64,000 nucleotides of DNA from Granulosicoccus sp045110475. GTDB lineage: Bacteria; Pseudomonadota; Gammaproteobacteria; Granulosicoccales; Granulosicoccaceae. The position numbers and the translations under genes were made by a program. Location: assembly GCA_045110475.1 (NCBI GenBank), contig JBGCGC010000022.1, forward strand, positions 9,804 to 73,803. Direction: 5' to 3'. Shown here piece after piece: positions 1 to 8,077 of the stretch; the first letter of the stretch is position 1, and each line of letters begins with the position of its first letter. The notes beneath the pieces are model-generated. The model had not been told where the DNA came from. It saw only the letters and a list, made by a program, of their open reading frames with translations, and made no database searches.

Positions 1-1155
1 CTTGATCTTAGCCGCATTATGGCCGGACCGTGGTGCGGTCAAGTCTTGGCAGACCTTGGTGCAGAGGTAATAAAAGTGGAACGTGCTGGAGCAGGCGACG
101 ATACACGTCGCTGGGGGCCTCCGTTCCTTAAAGACAAAGATGGTAAGCCGACGCAACAGTCTGGCTACTATTTATCGGTGAATCGAGGAAAAAAGTCAGT
201 AGAGCTCGACCTTAAAAGCGCTGAAGGTCAGGCGGCTGTGCGCGCGATAGCTGCTGAGTCAGACATTTTGTTGGAAAATTTTAAAACCGGTACGCTGGAT
301 CGGATGGGACTGGGGTATGACGATATTGCCAAGGTAAACCCACAGCTTATTTACTGTTCGATTACAGGATTTGGTTTAACGGGTCCCAAAGCCAACGATG
401 CGGCCTACGATTTCATGATTCAAGGAATGGGCGGTCTAATGAGCGTTACCGGTGCGGCAGATGATTCACCAGGAGGCGGACCACAAAAAGTGGGTGTACC
501 AATCGTCGATATCATGACCGGCATGTATGCGGGTATTGGCGTACTTGCGGCACTTGCAAACAGAGATAAAACTGGAAAAGGCGAACATATCGATTTGGCT
601 ATGCTCGATGTATCGGTCGCGATGCTAGCCAATCAGGCCATGAACCATTTGGTGTCAGGCAATACCCCCAGGCGTCTTGGAAATCGTCACCCGAACATTC
701 AACCGCAGAATGTCTACCCTGTTTCTGATGGATTTATTGTTCTTGCAGTTGGCAATGACGAGCAATTCCGTCGCTTTGCCGCTGTAATTGAACGAGGCGA
801 CATTGCGGATGATGTGAGGTTTGTCAGCAATGCAGGTCGAGTTGAAAACCTTGATGAGTTGGAGGCTATTTTAATAAACGCGCTAGCCAACCGCACGATT
901 ACTGAATGGGTTGAGCTGTTTTCGGCAGCAGGAGTGCCCTCAGGGCCTATCAATACTGTAGATCGGGTTTTTGAAGAGCCACAAGTCAAGCATCGCGAAA
1001 TGATGCGCAAAGTGCCGCACCCTCTCAGTGGCACTGTCTCCCAAGTCGTGTCTCCATTGAACTTTAAGAACTCACCGCTGAGTTTCGATCACTCAGCTCC
1101 GCTTTTAGGCGAGCACACACAAGACATTCTTGCAGCACTTGGTCTTGGAGACTAA
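1..1155 (+). CDS. CaiB/BaiF family (class III) CoA-transferase, 5' partial
   Basis: The frame is open from base 1, and the residues before the first ATG (LDLSRI, then MAGPWCGQ) belong to the conserved family N-terminus, so the gene is cut by the left edge rather than starting at base 19. Family III CoA-transferases move CoA between carboxylic acids in the cytoplasm through an aspartyl-CoA intermediate. The expected Asp lies in AMLDVSV (codon 607-609). The ADLGAEVIKVE and LLENFKTG segments are also typical. About 10 to 20 N-terminal residues are probably missing out of roughly 400. It is followed by a CMD-family gene and an enoyl-CoA hydratase on the same strand, so it probably activates the acid degraded by this cluster. 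The substrate cannot be told from sequence. Confidence 0.9.
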   Translation, partial: LDLSRIMAGPWCGQVLADLGAEVIKVERAGAGDDTRRWGPPFLKDKDGKPTQQSGYYLSVNRGKKSVELDLKSAEGQAAVRAIAAESDILLENFKTGTLDRMGLGYDDIAKVNPQLIYCSITGFGLTGPKANDAAYDFMIQGMGGLMSVTGAADDSPGGGPQKVGVPIVDIMTGMYAGIGVLAALANRDKTGKGEHIDLAMLDVSVAMLANQAMNHLVSGNTPRRLGNRHPNIQPQNVYPVSDGFIVLAVGNDEQFRRFAAVIERGDIADDVRFVSNAGRVENLDELEAILINALANRTITEWVELFSAAGVPSGPINTVDRVFEEPQVKHREMMRKVPHPLSGTVSQVVSPLNFKNSPLSFDHSAPLLGEHTQDILAALGLGD

Positions 1156-1159
1156 GGCT

Positions 1160-1798
1160 ATGAAAGATCAAGACGCAGGTTCACGAAAAGTTACATCGGT
1201 GAGCACCGGTAGAATCAGTTTTCCTGACCCGAAAACGATGAACGTGGCTCAGAAGCAAGTGTACGAACAGATTGTTTCAGGACCACGCAAGACCTTAGTC
1301 GGTCCTCTCCGGGCGGCACTACACAATCCAACGTTGGCAGATCGATGGCAACGCCTGGGGCAAGTTTTGCGATTCGAGACGTCGATTCCCACGTATTTAA
1401 GTGAATTAGCAATTCTGGTAACCGCCAGGCGCTGGAATAGTGACCTGGAATGGGCAATACATTATAGAGATGCTGAGCGAGCTGGGTTGACGATGAGTAT
1501 CGCTGATGCAGTTCAGGATTGTGCCATCCCTGATTTTGGGGTAGATGATGATGCGCGTTTTGTTTATGAGTTTGCCAGGCAGCTAGTACAAAATGGTGAC
1601 GTCAGCGATGAAGTGTATAGCGCCATACTTTCGCGTTGGAATGAGGTTGGGGTTGTTGAGTTGACCGCTATCATTGGTTATTACTCAATGGTTGCAATGA
1701 CGTTGAATGTACACCGAGTACCATTGCCGGAAGGTATCACTGATACGTTGCAAGCAACACAAGCTGGATTAGCCGAAATGCCCGCATCTACCAATTAG
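1160..1798 (+). CDS. Carboxymuconolactone decarboxylase (CMD/AhpD-like) family protein
   Basis: A 212-residue protein with the CMD-family pattern SELAILVTARRWNSDLEWAIH followed by AERAGL. The CxxC pair of the peroxidase-active AhpD subgroup is absent, so a peroxidase role is not supported. Similar proteins occur in aromatic and CoA-ester catabolic clusters, mostly without assigned reactions. I chose ATG 1160 because GGAG lies about 9 bases upstream; a longer TTG-started reading at 1130 would overlap the CoA-transferase. It begins 4 bases after the CoA-transferase stop and is surely cotranscribed with it. A perfect GC-rich palindrome follows the stop. Confidence 0.8.
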   Translation: MKDQDAGSRKVTSVSTGRISFPDPKTMNVAQKQVYEQIVSGPRKTLVGPLRAALHNPTLADRWQRLGQVLRFETSIPTYLSELAILVTARRWNSDLEWAIHYRDAERAGLTMSIADAVQDCAIPDFGVDDDARFVYEFARQLVQNGDVSDEVYSAILSRWNEVGVVELTAIIGYYSMVAMTLNVHRVPLPEGITDTLQATQAGLAEMPASTN

Positions 1799-1803
1799 TA
1801 AAA

Positions 1804-1845
1804 CTAGGAGCCTGCGCGGCCGCCTCCGGCCGCGCAGGCTCCTAG
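1804..1845. repeat. 42-bp perfect GC-rich palindrome bounded by CTAG (family A, copy 1)
   Basis: Two 19-base arms (CTAGGAGCCTGCGCGGCCG and its exact reverse complement) enclose a CCTC loop, and CTAG forms both outer ends. It sits in the 80-base gap between the CMD gene and the enoyl-CoA hydratase. The loop and right arm recur exactly at 62377-62398, with a less perfect left arm there, so this is a dispersed element and not just a local terminator. No T-run follows on either side, which argues against a standard rho-independent terminator. The RNA would still form a very stable hairpin between the two genes. Confidence 0.85.
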
Positions 1846-1878
1846 GGTAAATAACCCTTTAACGAAGAGTGATGATAC

Positions 1879-2649
1879 GTGAGTAGTTACGAAACACTTA
1901 ATCTGAATGTGAGCGATTTCATCGCTACGATCACGATGGCAAGAGCGCCCGTTAATGCACAAAACAACGCCTTCCGTGAAGAGCTTGTTGGCGTTGTAGA
2001 TCAGCTGGGCGATCGAACTGACGTTCGCGCCATTATCATTACCGGCGAAGGGAAAGCCTTTTCAGCGGGTGCTGATTTATCCGAACGCCCGACGGATGAT
2101 GCTGGTCATTACACAGCGCACAATCGCCGCGTCAGGGCCAGTTTCGATTGTTTGCTAGAATGCCCTAAACCTATCATAGCCGCTGTGAATGGCGCGGCTG
2201 TAGGAGCCGGTTGTGTGACAGCGCTGTGTTGTGACATTTTACTGGTGTCAGAAAAGGGCTTTCTTCAAATGACAGAAGTTAATGTTGGACTGGCAGGAGG
2301 TGTGGCCCATGTTCGCAGGCACTTTAGCGAATCTGACGCAAGGCTGTTAATTTACACCGCACGTCGTTTCTATGGAGTTGATCTGTATCGCATGAACGTT
2401 GCATCGGCGTGTACTAAACCCGATGAACTATTGGCAACTGCACAGTCCATCGCCGCAGACATTGCCAAAGCCAGTCCATCCGCTGTAGTCGCTGCAAAGA
2501 AATCGTTTCAATTGACAGAAAATATGTCGATTTATGAGGGCTATCGCTTCGAGCAAACCCAAACCAAACATCTATCCACATCGAGTGATACAGCTGAGGC
2601 AATGGCTGCATTTAATGAAAAACGTGCACCTGTTTTCAAGAGCGAATAG
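1879..2649 (+). CDS. Enoyl-CoA hydratase/isomerase family protein
   Basis: A 256-residue crotonase-fold protein, the usual length for the family. Visible features are GKAFSAGADLSE (CoA-binding and oxyanion-hole loop), AAVNGAAVGAGC (second oxyanion-hole strand) and LQMTEVNVGLAGG in the active-site region. It starts with GTG 1879; GAAGAG lies about 10 bases upstream and the in-frame ATG alternatives upstream are closed. It would hydrate or isomerise an enoyl-CoA formed downstream of the CoA-transferase. It is convergent with the GntR gene, and a short CTAG-bounded repeat separates them. The family contains many other reactions (dehalogenase, decarboxylase), so hydratase is a class-level call. 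Confidence 0.88.
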   Translation: MSSYETLNLNVSDFIATITMARAPVNAQNNAFREELVGVVDQLGDRTDVRAIIITGEGKAFSAGADLSERPTDDAGHYTAHNRRVRASFDCLLECPKPIIAAVNGAAVGAGCVTALCCDILLVSEKGFLQMTEVNVGLAGGVAHVRRHFSESDARLLIYTARRFYGVDLYRMNVASACTKPDELLATAQSIAADIAKASPSAVVAAKKSFQLTENMSIYEGYRFEQTQTKHLSTSSDTAEAMAAFNEKRAPVFKSE

Positions 2650-2684
2650 CGCAGGGTATTGAGAGTTGTTATTAGCGACGGGTT

Positions 2685-2728
2685 CTAGCCTGGACTGAGC
2701 GTCCCCGTGATTTCATGAATAATACTAG
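2685..2728. repeat. 44-bp CTAG-bounded repeat (family B, short copy)
   Basis: Runs from CTAGCCTGGACT to AATAATACTAG. It matches the right end of the 211-bp element at 41663-41706: GGAC-loop-GTCC hairpin, then CCCGTG, then TTTCATGAATAAT. The GGAC/GTCC stem is kept in both copies while the loop differs (TGAGC against TGGGC). It fills the gap between convergent genes, and its right CTAG supplies the TAG stop of the GntR gene (complement of 2725-2727). Confidence 0.75.
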
Positions 2729-3471
2729 CGCAGTTTTACTGATATCTTCATCATATCGCCGCGATAGACCCCGTTCGCAAGAAGAACGAGATCGCCAACT
2801 TGATTAATAGCCACTCGTTGAACTTTTGCTACCGGATCGCCTATAGAAATGTTGAGTGCCTCTGACGTCTCCAGATCGGCAGCACCAATAGTCACTGTTT
2901 GATGTGCATCAACAATTTTTTGGCCAGGAATGTCTGCAATTAAACGCATGGCAGTCATCTTTGTGTAAGCATTTTCCGGAATATCCGGGCAGACTCGTTC
3001 ATCAATAAAAACATTGGCCAGTAGAAACGCAATACCATCACGTAAATGACGACGTTTTAAGTGTCTATAAGAGGGAGCTACATTTCCATCATAGCCGCTA
3101 CGTTTTGGTAGTTGAACGTCTCGTACATCATCCAGAATTTCAATCGTTGCATTGTCGCGGGCAATCAGCAAGCCTGTCCAATCAGTTTCTACTTCGCACC
3201 AGAGATCATTGTTTGGTCGTTCTGTGACAAACGTGCCTTTGGCTCGAAATCGTTCGATCAACCCTTCTGCTTGCAAGATGTCCAACGACTGTCTAATGGT
3301 CATAGTAGCAACGCCGCATTCTTTCGCAAGAAATTCAACGTTGGGAATTTTGTCGCCAACATCCCATTCGCCGGATTCGATTCGGTTACGGAACAGGCTG
3401 GCAAGCTGAATATAGCGAGATACGTTACTTTTTTTAAGCGCGGTAATCGTCGAGTTTTCAGTTTTGGCCAT
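2725..3471 (-). CDS. GntR-family (HutC/UTRA type) transcriptional regulator
   Basis: 248 residues. An N-terminal winged helix at about 18-85 carries the family pattern (GEWDVGDKIPNVEFLAKECGV and MTIRQSLDILQAEGLI, about residues 34-73). A C-terminal UTRA ligand-binding domain spans about 95-245 and ends in QRVAINQVGDLVLLANGVYRGD. These cytoplasmic repressors usually respond to a pathway metabolite. It is the last gene on the - strand after fadJ-like, thiolase and GST genes, but also has its own promoter (complement 3565-3593) with a perfect palindrome just after the -10 box, which suggests autorepression. It most likely controls the surrounding CoA-ester catabolic genes. Its stop codon lies inside a repeat element. 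Confidence 0.9.
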   Translation of the reverse strand: MAKTENSTITALKKSNVSRYIQLASLFRNRIESGEWDVGDKIPNVEFLAKECGVATMTIRQSLDILQAEGLIERFRAKGTFVTERPNNDLWCEVETDWTGLLIARDNATIEILDDVRDVQLPKRSGYDGNVAPSYRHLKRRHLRDGIAFLLANVFIDERVCPDIPENAYTKMTAMRLIADIPGQKIVDAHQTVTIGAADLETSEALNISIGDPVAKVQRVAINQVGDLVLLANGVYRGDMMKISVKLR

Positions 3472-3536
3472 GTTGTATCGCGACTGGTTATGGTTTACGT
3501 GGCCAACGTTATCTTAAAATCAATTTTCTATCAATC

Positions 3537-3554
3537 ATAAAAACTAGTTTTTAT
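3537..3554. promoter_or_regulatory. Perfect 18-bp palindrome, likely GntR autoregulatory operator
   Basis: ATAAAAACTAGTTTTTAT reads the same on both strands. It lies 10 bases downstream of the predicted -10 box of the GntR gene, where a bound repressor would block initiation. Its half-site TAGTTTTTAT resembles TAGTTTTAAT in the inverted repeat upstream of the fadJ-like operon (7776-7803). The palindrome is seen; repressor binding is inferred. Confidence 0.6.
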
Positions 3555-3564
3555 AATTTAAGTA

Positions 3565-3593
3565 GTTATAGTCGTCATTTTTCACTAAGTAAA
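3565..3593 (-). promoter_or_regulatory. Predicted sigma-70 promoter for the GntR gene
   Basis: On the - strand, TTTACT (complement 3588-3593) is followed after 17 bases by TATAAC (complement 3565-3570), about 95 bases before the GntR start codon. It overlaps the 3' end of the GST gene, so the regulator can be expressed separately from the upstream operon. Confidence 0.55.
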
Positions 3594-4244
3594 CGTCAGT
3601 CGAGTCTCTGTTATTCGTGCACTGGTGGGATCATCGTCTACGGGTTTCGGGGCGGCGACAACTGACGGCCTTTGAGACAGGTCACGTTCCAACGAGGCGA
3701 GTGATGGAAAGTGCTTGCGCCAGATACAGTCGGGCCACCGAAAATCCAGTTGACCTAACGTGCAGGTTAATGCTATCTGTCCAATGCCGAAACACGCTTT
3801 TTCAATCTCTGTGGCTTCTTGTTCCAGCAGCAACATTGATGCGCGTGTCTTTGCTAACCAGCCGCTAGTGATTGCTTCCCACGGACCCGTTTCACGCGTC
3901 AACTCTGTACGCCACAGTAACAAATTCTCGGTTATTCCATCGGCAAGCGATTGCCAACGTAGCTGTTGAAATCGGGCAGTGAATTCTGATGGGAACAACC
4001 CTGATTCTGCTTTCGCATCAAGATATTCACAAATAACGCGACTGTCGTAAAGTGCAACCCCATCATCGATTATCAAGGTTGGGATTTTGTTTAACGGGTT
4101 GTCTTTTATCAGCGCCGAATTGGGTGGTTGGCTCATGGCAACAACCGTTCGAACGCAGTCAACATTGGCTGCTTGTCCGGTTTCATGCAGGACAATCATG
4201 ACCTTACGTACAAACGGTGAACGTGGTGACCAATGTAGTTTCAT
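3585..4244 (-). CDS. Glutathione S-transferase family protein
   Basis: 219 residues. The N-terminal thioredoxin-like domain (about 1-80) has HWSPRSPFVRKVMI at the active-site turn, a cis-Pro loop NPLNKIPTLIIDDG and the DSRVICEYLD glutathione-contact motif. A helical C-terminal domain follows. Cytosolic GSTs conjugate or isomerise electrophilic substrates; in aromatic degradation clusters they can act as isomerases or thiol-dependent ring-cleavage partners. It lies about 40 bases downstream of the thiolase, in the same - strand operon. The substrate is unknown. Confidence 0.88.
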   Translation of the reverse strand: MKLHWSPRSPFVRKVMIVLHETGQAANVDCVRTVVAMSQPPNSALIKDNPLNKIPTLIIDDGVALYDSRVICEYLDAKAESGLFPSEFTARFQQLRWQSLADGITENLLLWRTELTRETGPWEAITSGWLAKTRASMLLLEQEATEIEKACFGIGQIALTCTLGQLDFRWPDCIWRKHFPSLASLERDLSQRPSVVAAPKPVDDDPTSARITETRLTFT

Positions 4245-4285
4245 ATTGACTTTCTTTTGGAAATTGTAGTGATAGTCATGAGGCG

Positions 4286-5488
4286 TTATGTGGACTCAAG
4301 TGATATGGCAATACCTTGACCGACGCCAATACACATGGTGGCAAGCGCTCGAGTGCCTTCTCCCATTGATAACATTCGTGCTGCCGTTCCGGTAATGCGA
4401 GCACCAGTCATTCCAAGCGGGTGTCCCAGTGCGATAGCGCCACCATTTGGGTTCACATGCTCGGCATTGTCGGGCAAGCCGAGTCTGCGTAACACAGCCA
4501 ACGCCTGACTTGCAAAAGCTTCATTTAATTCAATATAGTCGAAGTCAGATGGAGCAATACCAAGTGAGGCGCACAGTTTTTCGGTTGCAGGGGCGGGGCC
4601 CATGCCCATGATTCGTGGAGCGACACCGGCCGTAGCACCGCCTGTTACTCGAGCAAGAGGTTCCAGTTTATGGCGCTGCATGCCGTCAGTAGTGGCAAGG
4701 ATTAAAGCCGCAGCGCCATCGTTTACACCGGATGCATTGCCGGCTGTCACTGAGCCGCCTTGCCTGAACGGGGTTTTGAGTGCGGCGAGCTGATCGAGCG
4801 TCGTCGCTCGAAGGTGTTCATCCTGCGCAAAGATAATGGGGTCACCACGTTTCTGAGGAACTGATACGGGTACGATTTCGTCGCCAAGTACGCCCTGCGC
4901 TATTGCGCGAGCAGCGCGTTCCTGTGAACGAAAAGCGAATGCATCCTGATCTTCACGTGAAATGCCAAAGTCTGATGCGACATTTTCAGCAGTTTCTGGC
5001 ATTGAGTCTGTGCCGTACAAGCGCTGCATTTCCGAGTTAATGAAACGCCAACCTATTGTTGTATCTTCAATAGCAGCTTGTCGAGAAAAAGCGCTTTGTG
5101 CCTTGGGCATAACGAAGGGTGCTCGACTCATGCTTTCTACACCACCTGCGATAGCTAAATCGCCTTCGCCTAGCGCCAGACGACGAAAAGCTGCCAGCAC
5201 AGCATCCATGCCTGAGCCACAAAGTCGGTTGATGGTTGTGCCAGAAACAGTCTCTGGCAGTCCTGCAAGTAGCAATGACATTCGCGCAACTGATCGGTTG
5301 TCTTCGCCGGCTTGATTCGCACAACCATAGATCACATCGACAACGGCTTCCCAGTCAAGATGGGAGTGGCGCTGTTGCAGAGCGCGCAAGGGTAGAGCGC
5401 CTAAATCGTCGGTTCGAATTCCCGACAAGCTTCCGCTGTAGCGCCCAATCGGGGTGCGAACATAATCGCAGATAAAAACGTCTTTCAT
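4286..5488 (-). CDS. pcaF: Acetyl-CoA acyltransferase of the beta-ketoadipyl-CoA thiolase type
   Basis: 400 residues, full length for a thiolase. The nucleophilic Cys90 sits in INRLCGSGMDAV, the C-terminal His is in GGAIALGHPLGMTGAR and the second Cys in TMCIGVGQG. The N-terminus (VFICDYVRTPIGRYSG, RTDDLGALPL, VIYGCANQAGEDNRSVAR) is the signature of PcaF/PaaJ thiolases, which split 3-oxoadipyl-CoA into succinyl-CoA and acetyl-CoA. It starts 3 bases after the FadJ-like stop. The pairing suggests the last beta-oxidation steps of a dicarboxylyl or ring-derived CoA ester. Other pca or paa genes are not in the window, so the exact substrate is uncertain. Confidence 0.85.
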   Translation of the reverse strand: MKDVFICDYVRTPIGRYSGSLSGIRTDDLGALPLRALQQRHSHLDWEAVVDVIYGCANQAGEDNRSVARMSLLLAGLPETVSGTTINRLCGSGMDAVLAAFRRLALGEGDLAIAGGVESMSRAPFVMPKAQSAFSRQAAIEDTTIGWRFINSEMQRLYGTDSMPETAENVASDFGISREDQDAFAFRSQERAARAIAQGVLGDEIVPVSVPQKRGDPIIFAQDEHLRATTLDQLAALKTPFRQGGSVTAGNASGVNDGAAALILATTDGMQRHKLEPLARVTGGATAGVAPRIMGMGPAPATEKLCASLGIAPSDFDYIELNEAFASQALAVLRRLGLPDNAEHVNPNGGAIALGHPLGMTGARITGTAARMLSMGEGTRALATMCIGVGQGIAISLEST

Positions 5489-5491
5489 GAT

Positions 5492-7645
5492 TTAGCTCTC
5501 GTTAGCAGCGCGTAGTTTATTCAGAACGTCTTTGACTGGGCCACGGCGGTGAGCATATCCGATCGCTTCTGACAGTGTATCCAGATCGGTTTGTAGTATT
5601 ACCGGGTCCTGTCTTGAGGCCCAGTAGAGTGGCCCACCTAACCAGCGTGGAAATCCATAGCCATTGGTAAGCGCTACGTCCACATCTGATGGATGCTGTG
5701 CGATTCCCTCGTTTAATAGAAGTGCAGCTTCATTAATGATTGCCGCCAATAGTTGGCGTTGAATAGTAACGGTATTGATGTCAATCGGCGTTATGCCAGC
5801 AGCTTTACGTGCATCGTTTATTATCGTTTGAACGTCCAAGGATACTGTAGGTTTATTACCGTCATAGTCGTACCATCCGTTTGCTGTCTTTAGACCAAGT
5901 CTGCCAGATTCACACAGTCTGTCGGCTATAACGACATAACGTGCTTTAGGGTCTCGCGTTAGTGCATGTCGTTTTCGCATTGCCCAGGCGATATCCAGAC
6001 CAGACATGTCTGATACCAGGAAGGGGCCCATGGCAAAACCAAATTCCTGTGCAGCGTTGTCGACAGATTCGGGTGTCGCACCGTCCAGTACAAGCAGTTC
6101 TGCGCGTCGACGGTAAGCACTGTAAATACGATTTCCGATAAAGCCTTCGGCAACGCGTGCAACGATTGGCTGCTTTTTCAGAGTGCGAGCAAGTTTAAGT
6201 GCAGTGGCAAGCGTACTGTCCGAAGTGGTTGCACTTCGTACGACCTCAAGCAAAGGCATGATATCGGCTGGGCTAAAAAAATGCAGGCCTACAAAGCGTT
6301 CAGGATGGGTCATGCCTGCGCTCATTTGATCGATATCCAGGTATGAGGTATTTGTTGCAATCGTGATGTTAGACGGCACGATGTTTTCCAGGCTAGACAG
6401 AATATCTTTTTTCACATCCATGTCTTCAAAGACAGCTTCAATCACCAAATCACAGTAGCCAAGGTCACTGAGTCTGGTCGTGCAATTGAGTGCTTCAAGG
6501 CGAGATAGATAGTCTTGATTTGTGAGATGCTGACGCGCAACACTTTTTTCCAGGTGTTGTCTGATTTTATCTTTAGCAGTCTGTAAGGTCTGTGCATCGC
6601 GTTCTACCATGGTTACTGAAAGACCAGAGGCTAGAAAAGCTCGTGCTATTCCTTGTCCCATTGTGCCGCCACCAACGACACCAATCACATTAATATTGCG
6701 GGCCATTTTCAAGTCTATGCCGTCTACGGTACTTGCACGTCGCTCCGCAAAGAAGAGATACCGCAGAGCAAAAGCGTCATCACTTAATCGAAGTTCTTGA
6801 AAGACGTCACGTTCAGTAGCAAGCATCTCGGCACCGTTGGCCGTACCTGCAGCTTTAACCAACTTTATCGCTTCAGCGATATTGGGCCGACCTTTTCCGC
6901 GAGTGATCGCTTTTTTTTCAGCCCTGTCAATTTTTGAAGGGTCCTCGTACGGAACCATCTGGCTTATCGATAATCGTTTTGTCAGCTGACGGGAGTTAAT
7001 AAAGGTAATCGCACTTGCCAATAAGTCCTGTTCGGCCAGCGCGTCAATAAGGCCAAGGTCAAAGGCTTCGCTTGCGGCTATTCTGGATCCATTGCAAATC
7101 ATTGTGATGGCGACGCTTAACCCGACAAGTCTAGGTAAGCGCTGTGTGCCTCCCGCACCTGGAACAAATCCCAGTGTCACCTCAGGCAGACCCAATTTTG
7201 TATCAGACATGGCAACACGATAATCGCAGCCGAGTGCCAGTTCAAGCCCGCCGCCAAGTGCGACACCATGCAGCGCTGCAATAACCGGAAATTGCGCTGA
7301 CTCTATTGCCTTGATAACATCAGGTAGCTCAGGTGCGCAAAGAGGTTTGCCGAATTCACGTAAATCAGAACCAGCGACGAAGCAACGTCCCACACCACGA
7401 ATAACAACCGCTGATGCGCTCTGTTGCCCAGCTTTTTCAAGTCCAGTCAGTAAGCCGTTACGCACTGCAACCGATCCCGCATTGACAGGCGGATTGTTGA
7501 TCGTCAACACGGCAATCGTGCCGTGCATGCTCAAGCTGACTCTCGTGTCGCCATCAACAGAAGACGCATTGCTCATGGGCGCATTGCGCGTCTGGGTATT
7601 CGCCACGATTGATTGCTCGTGGGTTTTCTGCGGCAGATCAGCCAA
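5492..7645 (-). CDS. FadJ/FadB-like enoyl-CoA hydratase / 3-hydroxyacyl-CoA dehydrogenase fusion
   Basis: 717 residues with two enzymes in one chain. The crotonase domain spans about 35-230, with ALHGVALGGGLELAL and LPEVTLGFVPGAGGTQRL giving the two catalytic Glu (about 135 and 155). The NAD-binding domain starts near 315 with GVVGGGTMGQGIA, and FVGLHFFSPADIMPLLEVV marks the dehydrogenase catalytic region. C-terminal 3HCDH domains follow. It converts enoyl-CoA to 3-ketoacyl-CoA for the adjacent thiolase. I kept the TTG start at 7645 because GGAGG lies 7 bases upstream; an in-frame ATG (complement 7574-7576) has no such site. It is the first gene of the - strand operon fadJ-like, thiolase, GST, GntR. 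Confidence 0.9.
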   Translation of the reverse strand: MADLPQKTHEQSIVANTQTRNAPMSNASSVDGDTRVSLSMHGTIAVLTINNPPVNAGSVAVRNGLLTGLEKAGQQSASAVVIRGVGRCFVAGSDLREFGKPLCAPELPDVIKAIESAQFPVIAALHGVALGGGLELALGCDYRVAMSDTKLGLPEVTLGFVPGAGGTQRLPRLVGLSVAITMICNGSRIAASEAFDLGLIDALAEQDLLASAITFINSRQLTKRLSISQMVPYEDPSKIDRAEKKAITRGKGRPNIAEAIKLVKAAGTANGAEMLATERDVFQELRLSDDAFALRYLFFAERRASTVDGIDLKMARNINVIGVVGGGTMGQGIARAFLASGLSVTMVERDAQTLQTAKDKIRQHLEKSVARQHLTNQDYLSRLEALNCTTRLSDLGYCDLVIEAVFEDMDVKKDILSSLENIVPSNITIATNTSYLDIDQMSAGMTHPERFVGLHFFSPADIMPLLEVVRSATTSDSTLATALKLARTLKKQPIVARVAEGFIGNRIYSAYRRRAELLVLDGATPESVDNAAQEFGFAMGPFLVSDMSGLDIAWAMRKRHALTRDPKARYVVIADRLCESGRLGLKTANGWYDYDGNKPTVSLDVQTIINDARKAAGITPIDINTVTIQRQLLAAIINEAALLLNEGIAQHPSDVDVALTNGYGFPRWLGGPLYWASRQDPVILQTDLDTLSEAIGYAHRRGPVKDVLNKLRAANES

Positions 7646-7775
7646 TGTCTAGCCTCCATTACTGTGAAAAGTGGGAATGGCGAGTTATCGCGGACTGTTT
7701 TTGAAATAACACTGAATCGAATTGGGACTGCTCTGGCGACGGTATTGTCTGCCGCGCAGACTTCTAGGTTACCGC

Positions 7776-7803
7776 AATTAAAATCATATATATAGTTTTA
7801 ATT
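7776..7803. promoter_or_regulatory. AT-rich inverted repeat, candidate operator of the fadJ-like operon
   Basis: AATTAAAA and TTTTAATT are exact inverted arms around 12 bases of ATAT-rich spacer, about 130 bases upstream of the fadJ-like start. The right half (TAGTTTTAAT) nearly equals the half-site of the palindrome in front of the GntR gene. The shared half-site suggests common control by that regulator, which is inference. Confidence 0.45.
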
Positions 7804-7957
7804 TTTTATTGGTGTAGCGGCAAATTTAACTGTTTAAAGGGCAAAACACTTTGGGATCGACGCTGTCAGGTTGATGATTAAAGGTATGTTATTGATTTTA
7901 TGAAGAGGAGTGCCGATCATGCGCCATCAAAATTGCTGGGGGTGGCAGGTATAAATT

Positions 7958-7983
7958 GGATTACACCGATGGATTACACCGAC
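7958..7983. repeat. 13-bp tandem duplication
   Basis: GGATTACACCGAT is followed at once by GGATTACACCGAC, with one mismatch in the last base. It lies in the non-coding gap and no role is evident. Confidence 0.7.
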
Positions 7984-8077
7984 ACGACAGGCGTGCGCAT
8001 TTGATGGCAGCGGATGCTACTTTTAGTCTATCTAGAGCACTTGTCTGGAATGCTTTCTGGTATTGGGCCGGGTCTCT

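Larger units (their letters stand above)
7646..8077. other. Intergenic region upstream of the fadJ-like operon
   Basis: This 432-base gap holds the promoter side of the - strand catabolic operon. Seen here: a 15-base hairpin GTCTGC-CGC-GCAGAC (7747-7761), an AT-rich inverted repeat (7776-7803), an 11-codon reading frame with a strong AGGAG site (7919-7954, +) and a 13-bp tandem duplication (7958-7983). I see no confident protein-coding gene. Confidence 0.6.

Noticed and set aside
1130..1159. TTG start adding 10 residues to the CMD-family protein
   Set aside because: Overlaps the CoA-transferase end; the ATG at 1160 has a better ribosome-binding site.
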